64,000 nt of DNA from Vibrio hepatarius (GCF_001274785.1 NZ_LHPI01000020.1:1-64000), one strand, 5' to 3'; shown: positions 8,010 to 15,801, counted from the stretch's first letter. Made by a program: numbers and translations. The notes: generated from the sequence alone by a model not told the origin.

Positions 8010-8689
8010 ATATGAAAATATTACGTAACTCAATTTGGGCAGTGCTGGTGTTATCAGCATCTGCTCATTCTTTAGAATTTTACCCAGCTCGAGGCCAGTT
8101 TTCGGTGCCGGTTAAAAGTCTGAAAGAGATCCAGTTTGGAGATGTCTATCGTCAACAGTATGACTTTAGTTGTGGCTCCGCGGCGCTGGCTTCGTTATTG
8201 ACCTACCACTACGAAACCCCCTCCAACGAGCAAGATATCTTCGAGAAGATGTTCGAAAAAGGTGACAAAGCTTTGATCGAGCAACGTGGATTCTCGTTAC
8301 TTGATATGAAGAACTACTTGGCGTCTATCGGTTATCGAGCGGATGGATTTCAAATCGGGTTAGAGAAGATGCAAAAGATTGGCGTTCCAGGTATTACCTT
8401 AGTGAACTTTGATGGCTATATGCATTTCGTAGTAATCAAAGGAATCAATTCCGATTCGGTCATTATTGGTGATCCATCACGTGGCACTATCACGTTGAGT
8501 TATGAACGTTTTAAGCATCATTATGAAGGCGTGACTTTGTTGATAAGAAACCGTGCCGACGTAGGCAAGGAACACTTTATCACCAGTGACGAATTCGCTT
8601 TATACACACCATCCCCAATTGAAGTTGGTGTAAGAAGGGAATCTTTAGGGGTGTTCAGTACCACGCTGCCTGAACCTGGCGAGTATTGA
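8006..8689 (+). CDS. periplasmic C39-family cysteine peptidase (FapD-like)
   Basis: A 227-residue protein with an N-terminal signal peptide (about 1-22) and a single C39 peptidase-like domain. The catalytic pattern is intact: Gln50 (oxyanion) six residues before Cys56 in QQYDFSCGSAALASLL, His140 in MHFVVIKGI, and Asp156 in GDPSRG. There is no ABC transporter part, unlike bacteriocin exporters, so it would act in the periplasm. FapD of the Pseudomonas Fap amyloid system is a stand-alone C39-like protein of this kind. The start is GTG at 8006, overlapping the previous stop (an ATG at 8012 is an alternative). Likely substrates are the RGG-containing neighbours. Confidence 0.82.
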   Translation: MNMKILRNSIWAVLVLSASAHSLEFYPARGQFSVPVKSLKEIQFGDVYRQQYDFSCGSAALASLLTYHYETPSNEQDIFEKMFEKGDKALIEQRGFSLLDMKNYLASIGYRADGFQIGLEKMQKIGVPGITLVNFDGYMHFVVIKGINSDSVIIGDPSRGTITLSYERFKHHYEGVTLLIRNRADVGKEHFITSDEFALYTPSPIEVGVRRESLGVFSTTLPEPGEY

Positions 8690-8711
8690 TTTCACCTAGA
8701 GGAGATCAGCT

Positions 8712-9365
8712 ATGGGATATATGACAACAGTTGGTGGACTACTGGTAGTGTTCGCAGCAGCTCCAGTTTCAGCCAGCTCATACACCGAGGAGAGCAATAT
8801 AGATGCGTTTAGTAATCTAGCTCCCTTACAAACCGAAGCCCTCTCATCGTATCGAGGCGGTTTCAGAATGAGCAATGATTTTACTATTGATATAGGATTA
8901 AGTATCACAACCTCGTTTAATGGTACCAATATCTTTAATAACCATATCGCCAATTTCACCATCAAAAATGGCAATTTGGATAAAGTGTTTGGTTTCAATC
9001 AATCAGGGGTAACCAACGTTATTCAAGTCGGTGAAGGTAACGTCATTGACCAGGTGAGTAGCAACAATGCAGCGGTCGGTGATACTGTCGAAAACAGTGT
9101 CGCAAGTACAACCAATACGCCAGAGAGTGTAACCAGTAGTGATGTTGTCGGTGGTGCGAACGTGAATGTGGAAACCAGTGTGCCTGATTTTACGCAGTCG
9201 ATGCTCGTCTCCAATTCGATTACCAACATCATTCAAAACACCATGGATAATAGTACGATTGGTTTGAGCACCGTGGTCAGTATTGACGCTCAAGTCAGCA
9301 ATATTATTCAGCAGATAAAAGTGAATCAGAAGCTCGAAGACTCCATCCTTTCAAGCTTCTACTAA
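8712..9365 (+). CDS. exported amyloid-like protein with double-glycine leader pattern
   Basis: A 217-residue exported protein with a signal peptide (about 1-21, cut after VSA). LQTEALSSYRGG (39-50) again places Leu at -12 and -7 before Gly-Gly, as in the 108-residue protein two genes upstream. The mature part is rich in Asn, Ser, Thr, Val and Ile and carries two copies of the shared repeat: GVTNVIQVGEGNVIDQVS (about 99-116) and SITNIIQNTMDNSTIGLS (about 168-185). The ribosome site GAGGAG lies 7 bases upstream of the ATG. It is the last gene of the rightward operon and ends 17 bp from the convergent beta-barrel gene. I infer a fibre subunit. The family is not recognised with certainty. Confidence 0.6.
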   Translation: MGYMTTVGGLLVVFAAAPVSASSYTEESNIDAFSNLAPLQTEALSSYRGGFRMSNDFTIDIGLSITTSFNGTNIFNNHIANFTIKNGNLDKVFGFNQSGVTNVIQVGEGNVIDQVSSNNAAVGDTVENSVASTTNTPESVTSSDVVGGANVNVETSVPDFTQSMLVSNSITNIIQNTMDNSTIGLSTVVSIDAQVSNIIQQIKVNQKLEDSILSSFY

Positions 9366-9382
9366 TTTTCACCCGCTCACCT

Positions 9383-10372
9383 CTACAAGCTAAACGGCAT
9401 TCTAAATGTAAGTTGAAAATCAGGACTATCCTCTGTTAGTCCTGCTTGTGCGCTAACGCTAAATGAGTTGTTTGGGCTGTACATATAACTTGCACCAAAG
9501 TTAATCGTATCTAGCTGGAGTACTTTTGAGTTCTCAGTCGTACTACCGTTCACTTTACTTTTTAGGATTGTTTTGTGGTTTAGACCAAAAGAGAGCGATA
9601 AGTCAGGGTTAAGAGCAAAACCAATCCCCGCACCAAGAGAGATGGTATCCCCTAGATCGATATCGACGCTTGTACCATCCACATTGACGTCATCTTCAAT
9701 GTTATAGATGTAGCTAACATTGGCGAACAACACTGCAGGGTCGGTTGGGTACAACATAGAAATGCCCGGTTCGACACTCCAAAAACCCGAGCCTGTCGGC
9801 ACATCCTTGAACGCACCGGTATTTGGGTCAGTGTCGACTTCATAAGGTGAATCACCAGTAGTGGATTTCACGGTCAAACTCCCCACCCAATACGGCGTGG
9901 TTTCAAAGTTGAATTGGTGTCGAATAGCAAACTCAATATCCCCTAAGCCGCCACCGTCGATACTATTGTCGTCGGTTTCTGCTTCCGCACCGTCCTGAAT
10001 TGGCCTAGAGCTAATATCATCATCTCGATAAACATAAGGCACACGAAGTTCAATCTCAGTATCGTCTCTGATCCCGTACCTCGCAGACAAACTGGTGGTT
10101 AACGTGGTTCTGTCTGAGTCTGAAACTTCAATTCGCCCCACCAGCAAGGCAGGCAAAATGGTATAACCGACAACGGAAACCTTGTTGGAAGAGTTTTGTG
10201 TGTAGCTAAATGAAGCATCAAAAGTCAGTTGCCCTTTGGGTGTTAACACCCCGGATCGAACGATCACATCATTCACGGTTTGCGCACGTCTTGCTTCGGA
10301 CTCCTCTTCTGCAATCGCATTCGCAGATACACATAGAGTGACGAGTGAACATAAGGTGGTTTTCCTTAACAT
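9383..10372 (-). CDS. outer-membrane beta-barrel protein (transporter/MetA-pathway-like)
   Basis: A 329-residue protein with a signal peptide (MLRKTTLCSLVTLCVSANAIA) and alternating polar/hydrophobic strands through to a C-terminal Phe-rich strand (QLTFRMPFSL), typical of an outer-membrane barrel. The TTLTTSLSARYGIRDDTEIELRVPYVYR stretch and the GLGDIEFAIRHQF stretch resemble the 'phenol MetA-pathway' transporter domain. The start at 10372 has AAGAGG 6 bases upstream; an earlier ATG adds 16 residues ahead of the signal peptide. It sits tail-to-tail with the amyloid-like operon and downstream of a CsgD-like regulator. FapF, the pore for Fap fibres, is also an outer-membrane barrel, so a fibre-export role is possible, but no FapF-type N-terminal coiled coil is obvious. 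Confidence 0.7.
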   Translation of the reverse strand: MLRKTTLCSLVTLCVSANAIAEEESEARRAQTVNDVIVRSGVLTPKGQLTFDASFSYTQNSSNKVSVVGYTILPALLVGRIEVSDSDRTTLTTSLSARYGIRDDTEIELRVPYVYRDDDISSRPIQDGAEAETDDNSIDGGGLGDIEFAIRHQFNFETTPYWVGSLTVKSTTGDSPYEVDTDPNTGAFKDVPTGSGFWSVEPGISMLYPTDPAVLFANVSYIYNIEDDVNVDGTSVDIDLGDTISLGAGIGFALNPDLSLSFGLNHKTILKSKVNGSTTENSKVLQLDTINFGASYMYSPNNSFSVSAQAGLTEDSPDFQLTFRMPFSL

Positions 10373-10563
10373 AGGTAGCCTCTTACAGTTGTTAGTATCA
10401 AGGCGACAGGGACGCATCATTTCCTTACGAACTAAATCATTAAAACTACATCAACGACTTACAGGACACCCAAACGCTTGTGGTACGATCGCACCAATAC
10501 AATCACCTAGAATATTTAAACACTTAGCCGCTACTTCGCAGTACAGCTAACCAATAAACAGAA

Positions 10564-11202
10564 CTAGCTAACATCATTGAAACCGCTTTTTGTTAGCGTG
10601 ATTGCCTCTTTACGGCAATGAACATCGAGCTTTTTATACAGTTTGTATATATGAGTTTTGATAGTGCATTCAGCGAGAAATAGTTGGTCTGCAATTTCTT
10701 TGTTCGAACGCCCTTGCGCCAACAGATCGAGAATCTGTCGCTCGCGACTGGTTAGCAGGTTATAACGAACACTCTTATAAACGCCCAACTCTCGATAACA
10801 ATGAAGCATCTTTTCCATGAAGCCTCGCGGCAGCCACAACCCGCCATTCAAGATGTGTTTGACACTGTCAGTGAGGTGTTCGACGGACGCATTTTGAAAC
10901 AACAAACCTTTCAAGGTTCGACTACTCATCAGGTTTTCATTGAAACCCTCACTAGGAACGTTGTGCAATAGAACACTCAACCCAAGGACATCAAAATTGG
11001 GCAGAGCGTTTGCACTGGTTAAATCTTCAAGATATTGGTAGTCGACGATCACCAAGTCGACCACTAGGTCCCAACTGAGCTTTGTAAGTTCATCAGGATT
11101 ACAGACTTGGACGGTCAAATCCTCTATAGAAGCCAACTGCTGCTGCACTAAGCTACTGTTTAAACTTTGCTCTGCTAGGATAATGAGAGTGCGGCTGTTC
11201 AT
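10564..11202 (-). CDS. CsgD/VpsT-like LuxR-type regulator
   Basis: A 212-residue regulator with a receiver-like N-terminal domain (about 1-130) and a C-terminal LuxR-type helix-turn-helix (LLTSRERQILDLLAQGRSNK and ECTIKTHIYKLYKKL). The overall layout is that of CsgD and VpsT, which switch on curli and Vibrio polysaccharide. VpsT binds c-di-GMP through W[FLM][TS]R; here the equivalent place reads WLPR, so c-di-GMP binding is uncertain. The start at 11202 has GAGG 6 bases upstream; a longer reading adds 21 residues with no match. It probably controls the flanking beta-barrel gene (190-bp gap, same strand) and the convergent amyloid-like operon. Confidence 0.8.
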   Translation of the reverse strand: MNSRTLIILAEQSLNSSLVQQQLASIEDLTVQVCNPDELTKLSWDLVVDLVIVDYQYLEDLTSANALPNFDVLGLSVLLHNVPSEGFNENLMSSRTLKGLLFQNASVEHLTDSVKHILNGGLWLPRGFMEKMLHCYRELGVYKSVRYNLLTSRERQILDLLAQGRSNKEIADQLFLAECTIKTHIYKLYKKLDVHCRKEAITLTKSGFNDVS

Positions 11203-11487
11203 TATTATCCTCGATGCAAAATCATCAGTATTTGGCTTAAGTGTATGCCATGCAGAGCGGCGCAAATCCTTATCTACAGAATTAATACTTTAGTATCAGC
11301 GATGAGATTGAACACTTCCAAGATGTGAGATAACGTTGAACAAGACGCTGTGTTTGTCTCAATCTTTGCTACAACCTTGGATGGACTTGAATTTAAAAGA
11401 AAATCATAGAAAGCGGTGACATAGATAGGCGATAGGCCTCAGAAAATCGTATCCGAGGCCGATAAAAATTAAGGGCAACAATTAGCG

Positions 11488-12153
11488 TTATAGTCGGTTC
11501 ACCGTGATATCCGAAATATAGCCATTTCCGATACTACTCAGTGCGTTATCAATCATAGTAGCGGCATCTTTAGCGCTCATAAACCCGCTGGTATTAAGTG
11601 GCTTACCACTACTCGGCCAAAACTCAGTGTCCATACCACCCGGATAGACCGCGACGATTTTCATCGCATGACCTTTTAGCTCCAAACGAACAGATTCGAT
11701 CAACCCTTTGACAGCCCATTTGACCGCGCAATAGGTTGACTCTTGCGCCTTGGGTTGTTGAGCCGCGGTCGACATGATCATGACAAGATGAACAGGCTGG
11801 TCTTTGTACCGCTTAACCGCGTGTTGCACGACATTAATTGCAGAGCTTAAGTTGTTCTGGATAAGCTTGGCCACTTCTTGTGGATCTTGGTCTTCCAATA
11901 GACCAAAGTAACCACTGCCAGCACAATGGACGATGGCCTCTGGCACATCCGCTAACCCATCAAATAAACGAGCGACGGCGTCATGGGAGGCTAAATCACA
12001 CGTCATATGACCTGTGCTGTGCTTTAAACTGCCAACAACCGCGGAGAGCTTCTTATCACTTCGTCCAGTAAGGTAAGTCGATTTTCCCTGCGCGTCATAG
12101 CGTTTCGCGAGTTCAGCGCCCAAGCCGCTACTTGCGCCAGTAATCACTATCAT
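11488..12153 (-). CDS. short-chain dehydrogenase/reductase (SDR)
   Basis: A 221-residue classical SDR oxidoreductase. It has the TGASSGLG nucleotide-binding motif (residues 5-12), an HCAGSG segment in place of the common NNAG, a catalytic Ser in MIMSTAAQ, and YCAVK (the YxxxK pair). The later VYPGGMDTEFW loop contacts the cofactor. The substrate is unknown; such small NAD(P)-dependent reductases act on a wide range of alcohols, aldehydes and ketones. It stands alone between the CsgD-like regulator and the cytochrome c peroxidase gene. Confidence 0.85.
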   Translation of the reverse strand: MIVITGASSGLGAELAKRYDAQGKSTYLTGRSDKKLSAVVGSLKHSTGHMTCDLASHDAVARLFDGLADVPEAIVHCAGSGYFGLLEDQDPQEVAKLIQNNLSSAINVVQHAVKRYKDQPVHLVMIMSTAAQQPKAQESTYCAVKWAVKGLIESVRLELKGHAMKIVAVYPGGMDTEFWPSSGKPLNTSGFMSAKDAATMIDNALSSIGNGYISDITVNRL

Positions 12154-12292
12154 CTTATACCCCTCTTTTTTGCATTTTATGGCTAGGAACGGTATGAACT
12201 TTCCCCAACTCTATGCTTCCATTACAAGGCGGCTATGGTACGCGAGTTTTCTCAACTAAGTCTTAGCGCCGTGCCACAACACCACAATAAAA

Positions 12293-12325
12293 TAGGCAGT
12301 AGTGAACAACTGTCACTACTGCCTA
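12293..12325 (-). terminator. terminator of the cytochrome c peroxidase gene
   Basis: A 13-bp perfect stem (TAGGCAGTAGTGA with TCACTACTGCCTA) and a short loop lie 33 bp past the peroxidase stop codon. On the minus strand it is followed by TTTTATTG, so it fits a Rho-independent terminator. Confidence 0.75.
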
Positions 12326-12357
12326 GACTAGACCAATAAACCAGTATCTACCGCTGA

Positions 12358-13344
12358 TTAGATATTAGGACGTGTAGTTTCATTGGTTGACGGCGGTAAG
12401 TTTGGCAATACAACGCGTGGTTGTTCACCGGTCAAAGAGCGCAAAAACTCTGTGATTTTTACCGACTCATCTTTAGTTAATTTCTGACCTAGTTGTAAAT
12501 CGGCCATCATCTCTACCGCTTCCTGTAAATCCCAAACTGAGCCATCGTGGAAATACGGATAAGTCAGTTCGATATTACGCAACGTTGGAACCTTAAACAC
12601 AAACTTATCGAACTCGTTACCAGTAATCGCCTTACGACCTACATCTGGGTTGTCGGTCGCAAACGGCTTCACTAGGCCCATTTTCTGGTAAGACTGCCCA
12701 CCAGCTAACGGTCCACTGTGACACGCGGTACAACCTTTGGCTTTGAACAACTCATACCCTTCTACCTGAACTGCGGTTAACGCGCTGTCATCCCCTTTCA
12801 ACCATAGGTCAAATGGCGCGTTTGGCGTTCTCAACGTTAGCTCGAATGTCGCGATAGCGTCGGTAACATTGTCGATGGTAATGGCGTCACTGCCGTAAGC
12901 TTGCTTAAACCAATCACGATATTGTGGAATTGACTGAAGCGTATCGATCGCCAGTTCATGACTGAATGCCATTTCCAACGGATTCTCAATCGGACCTGCT
13001 GCCTGCTCTTGTAAGTCTTTTGCACGACCGTTCCAGAACTGGACAAAATTCAAGTCAGAGTTAAACACCGTCGGAGAGTTGATCGGGCCAATCGACCATT
13101 TATGGCCAATCGAACTTGGCAAGTTATCCACCCCACCTTTCGCTAGGTTGTGACAAGAGTTACACGAAATGGTGTTGGACGCCGACAAACGCGGTTCAAA
13201 CCATAAGGTTTTGCCGAGTTCGACTTTTACCGCATCCAAACCAACCACAGGTTCGATCACCTGAATTGGCTCACCATTTTGTCTTTCAGCGTGGGCGACA
13301 AATGAAAGGGCTGACAAAATGCTCACTGCTATTAGAGTTTTCAT
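12358..13344 (-). CDS. ccpA: di-haem cytochrome c peroxidase
   Basis: A 328-residue periplasmic peroxidase with a signal peptide (MKTLIAVSILSALSFVAHA) and two c-type haem motifs, CNSCH (about residue 66) and CTACH (about residue 212). It reduces hydrogen peroxide to water with electrons from cytochrome c. The conserved WNGRA and FKVPTLRNIELT segments are present. The ATG at 13344 is chosen because AAGGA lies 7 bases upstream and the signal peptide begins there; a longer reading frame adds 76 codons of non-coding-looking sequence. An FNR-like site at 13586-13599 fits oxygen-controlled expression, though it is about 240 bp from the start. Confidence 0.92.
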   Translation of the reverse strand: MKTLIAVSILSALSFVAHAERQNGEPIQVIEPVVGLDAVKVELGKTLWFEPRLSASNTISCNSCHNLAKGGVDNLPSSIGHKWSIGPINSPTVFNSDLNFVQFWNGRAKDLQEQAAGPIENPLEMAFSHELAIDTLQSIPQYRDWFKQAYGSDAITIDNVTDAIATFELTLRTPNAPFDLWLKGDDSALTAVQVEGYELFKAKGCTACHSGPLAGGQSYQKMGLVKPFATDNPDVGRKAITGNEFDKFVFKVPTLRNIELTYPYFHDGSVWDLQEAVEMMADLQLGQKLTKDESVKITEFLRSLTGEQPRVVLPNLPPSTNETTRPNI

Positions 13345-13585
13345 AACAATTTCCTTTGTAAGTAGGATCGAATCCTCACTACTTGGTGTACTTCTTGGTT
13401 GGTACACTCTGCAGGCAACGCTATAACAGTCGTTTTTATCGATAAAACGCAAAAAATCGATTACTTCTATGGCAAAAATCGATGTTAAAACTGAATGTTT
13501 TTTGCACACCTTGATTTCATTGACCCACAACGATTTGATTAACTTTTTAGTTACAAAGCTATAAAAAAACACATCGAACCAACCT

Positions 13586-13599
13586 TTGATTTAAGTCAA
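13586..13599. promoter_or_regulatory. FNR-like site
   Basis: TTGATTTAAGTCAA matches the FNR consensus TTGAT-N4-ATCAA at 9 of 10 defined positions. It lies upstream of the cytochrome c peroxidase gene, a usual FNR target in gammaproteobacteria. Confidence 0.5.
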
Positions 13600-13940
13600 T
13601 TCGCATAACTGGCTACACAGTGTCTTTAACGTCATAAAATCAGAACTTCTTCCAACAAAGTGCACCAAAGAGTCCCAATTTTCATACAGTTATTACTTAT
13701 GACACCAGTGACACATAAGGACTAATTAAAGAGATGTAAATCACATTTAACGCAATCCCCTTTGTTTTAAAGGGTTATATTCGTGATATTCTGCGCAAAA
13801 TTTGTAACAAACCATTGCGAAATCAAAATCAAACAAGAACCAGTTACAGAATATGAAATGAATATAATATCCACGCAACGGAGTCAGATCAGGGCTGCAG
13901 GAGAGCTATTGGAGTATTAACAAATACAGAATATTGACAC

Positions 13941-13990
13941 TTTTGTTGTGTGTATAAAAAACTATCCAATTTATTGTAATTTTGTTGTGT
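13941..13990 (+). promoter_or_regulatory. direct repeats, possible AraC-type binding sites
   Basis: TTTTGTTGTGT occurs at 13941-13951 and again at 13980-13990, 39 bp apart start to start (close to four helical turns), just upstream of the EAL gene. AraC-type regulators typically bind such direct repeats, so the AraC-type protein encoded next to it could act here. This is inference. Confidence 0.35.
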
Positions 13991-14062
13991 TTTATGGATG
14001 TGTACCTCTTTGAGGTTTAGTATTGGTTATTCTGATAACATCTAATGATAATGGAGCTCATC

Positions 14063-14815
14063 ATGTTTTCAGTTGAAAATATAAAAAGTGGCATAATAAT
14101 AAAAAAAGGCTCTACTTATGCAGAATTAGATTTTCTAGTACAACCAATCATTGATACTGAAAGTTCAGAAATTAGATATTTTGAAGTTCTATCGCGAGTA
14201 AGCAAGCACTCGGGCGAACAGTTAAATAGTGAAGACTTCTTTAATGAAATTGATGATGAATTTATTAAATTAGTCTCAATTCATCAGATCTATTACTTTC
14301 AAAGACACGGAATAGAGAAAGATTTCTCTATTAACTTGACGATATCAACTCTGCTTGATGAGAAATTTATATCTAAGTTACTGAGTTTTAATAACAAGAA
14401 TTTTATTTTAGAAATAAATGACGTAAACCATGATGCTAGATGTAACACTCTACTTCAAAATATAGCTAAGCTACAGAGATCTGGAATAAAGTTCTGGTTA
14501 GACGATTATTACCACGAATACAATAGTGCCAATCTCACCTTTGGTTTAATTGCTTGGGATAGAATCAAAATTGATAAAAGCGTTCTACATCATAACTCAG
14601 ACGTCAGCTTTTTGGCAGACTCTATATACTATGTGCTGCAACCATACTGCAAAGATGGGTTGGTTTTTGAAGGGATCGAGAGCTCGTTCCAGCACAACGT
14701 AGTTAAAGGAGAAAATATATTAGGCCAGGGGTATTATTACGCCTATCCCGATACATTAGACTCATTCAAAGGGCAAACACTTAAGCTGCAAAAAGATAAA
14801 AATGTTACTTACTAG
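14063..14815 (+). CDS. EAL-domain c-di-GMP phosphodiesterase
   Basis: A 250-residue protein made almost only of an EAL domain. The motifs are divergent but the key residues appear to be kept: QPI (27-29), EVL in place of EAL (41-43), Asn in NLTIS, Glu in LEIND, the Asp pair in DDYYHE (DDFG in most), Lys in KIDKS, Glu in EGIE, and Gln in GQGYYY. It may hydrolyse c-di-GMP to pGpG in the cytoplasm. The start at 14063 has GGAG 6 bases upstream. The gene is much more AT-rich than its neighbours, and its end overlaps the AraC-type gene by 14 bp, so the two are one unit. Horizontal origin is likely. Confidence 0.8.
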   Translation: MFSVENIKSGIIIKKGSTYAELDFLVQPIIDTESSEIRYFEVLSRVSKHSGEQLNSEDFFNEIDDEFIKLVSIHQIYYFQRHGIEKDFSINLTISTLLDEKFISKLLSFNNKNFILEINDVNHDARCNTLLQNIAKLQRSGIKFWLDDYYHEYNSANLTFGLIAWDRIKIDKSVLHHNSDVSFLADSIYYVLQPYCKDGLVFEGIESSFQHNVVKGENILGQGYYYAYPDTLDSFKGQTLKLQKDKNVTY

Positions 14816-15506
14816 AAAAATAACAATAAATAACAGCAATTTTAAAGTTAGATTTTTTTCAAAGCGTTATCATATAGTCTCAATTCAAGGCGCTGTAGGG
14901 TATATCTCTTATATCGGAAATGTAATAAAAGTTCCTAATAATGGATGTATTCTTATTCCTAAAAACAGCTTAGTTAACTGCGCAATTGTACCTATGAATG
15001 GATGTAATTTTTATATAAGAGTTTACAGGATTCAAAGAGTACGACGAGACATATTCTTAAAAATAAACTTTGAGAGCATCTCTGCATTAACCGAAGTTGA
15101 AAGTTCAAATTTATTTTCAAAGTCAGTTTTAATAGATGCTCTGCATGAGAAAATTTGCCAGTCTCTATCTAACGAAAGTCGGATATCTGATTGCTCTTAC
15201 TCTGGAAAAGTCTATAGTGTTATTCGAAAAGACTTATGTAGGCGTTGGGAGCTTGAAGATATATGTTGTATTCTTTATTTATCTAAAACAACTTTATATA
15301 GAAGGCTAAAGGAAGAAAATACTTCTCTTTCACAACTCCTTACTACTGCAAGGATGGCCAAAGCTGCACATCTACTAAAACATAGCTATTTGTCTATTTC
15401 TTCCATATCGGACAAATGCGGGTTCAACAGCACCTCGTATTTCTGCAAAAAGTTCAAAGACGCATATGGTTTTCCTCCAAAAGTGTACCGTACTCTAGAT
15501 GATTAA
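14802..15506 (+). CDS. AraC-family transcription regulator
   Basis: A 234-residue AraC/XylS regulator. The C-terminal third has both helix-turn-helix units (ILYLSKTTLYRRLKEEN and SISSISDKCGFNSTSYFCKKF, ending YGFPPKVYR). The N-terminal half is a short, divergent sensor, in size like the Rns/ToxT group that controls adhesins and virulence genes. The gene overlaps the EAL gene by 14 bp and shares its AT-rich composition. I infer that it senses or mediates an output linked to the EAL protein. No target gene is visible next to it except its own promoter region, which has direct repeats. Confidence 0.82.
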   Translation: MLLTRKITINNSNFKVRFFSKRYHIVSIQGAVGYISYIGNVIKVPNNGCILIPKNSLVNCAIVPMNGCNFYIRVYRIQRVRRDIFLKINFESISALTEVESSNLFSKSVLIDALHEKICQSLSNESRISDCSYSGKVYSVIRKDLCRRWELEDICCILYLSKTTLYRRLKEENTSLSQLLTTARMAKAAHLLKHSYLSISSISDKCGFNSTSYFCKKFKDAYGFPPKVYRTLDD

Positions 15507-15761
15507 TTAGCCCACCTTTCAATAATTATGCAACCTCACACCCATTATATTACGCTTCATTTAGTGAGCGTTCTTCCTCGTTACTCTTTAATACCGGATA
15601 GCTTTAAGCGTCTTGAGTTCGTTGACTTTAAAAATCTTTAATAGGGATAAATTTTAGACCAAAGCACTGAATGAAACGACGAGGTTCTAACGTTGCCTTA
15701 ATGACAGCAATCTGGGTGACATGAAGGCATGTGGGGTAATAGTGTGATAAGCGCAGATACG

Positions 15762-15790
15762 AAAAAGCCCCGACTTTCGTCGAGGCTTTA
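15762..15790 (-). terminator. terminator of the tRNA-Leu gene
   Basis: A hairpin with AAGCCTCGAC pairing to GTCGGGGCTT around GAAA, followed by U residues on the minus strand, lies just past the tRNA 3' end. It fits a Rho-independent terminator. Confidence 0.75.
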
Positions 15791-15801
15791 TCGTTTAAAT
15801 A

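Larger units (their letters stand above)
13345..14062. other. intergenic region with FNR-like site and direct repeats
   Basis: About 720 bp with no supported gene. It holds the divergent promoters for the cytochrome c peroxidase (leftward) and the EAL/AraC pair (rightward). An FNR-like site and a pair of 11-bp direct repeats are listed separately. GC content falls markedly toward the right end. Confidence 0.5.

Noticed and set aside
10236..10550. 104-codon plus-strand frame over the beta-barrel gene start
   Set aside because: It lies antisense to the barrel signal peptide and promoter and has no coding features.
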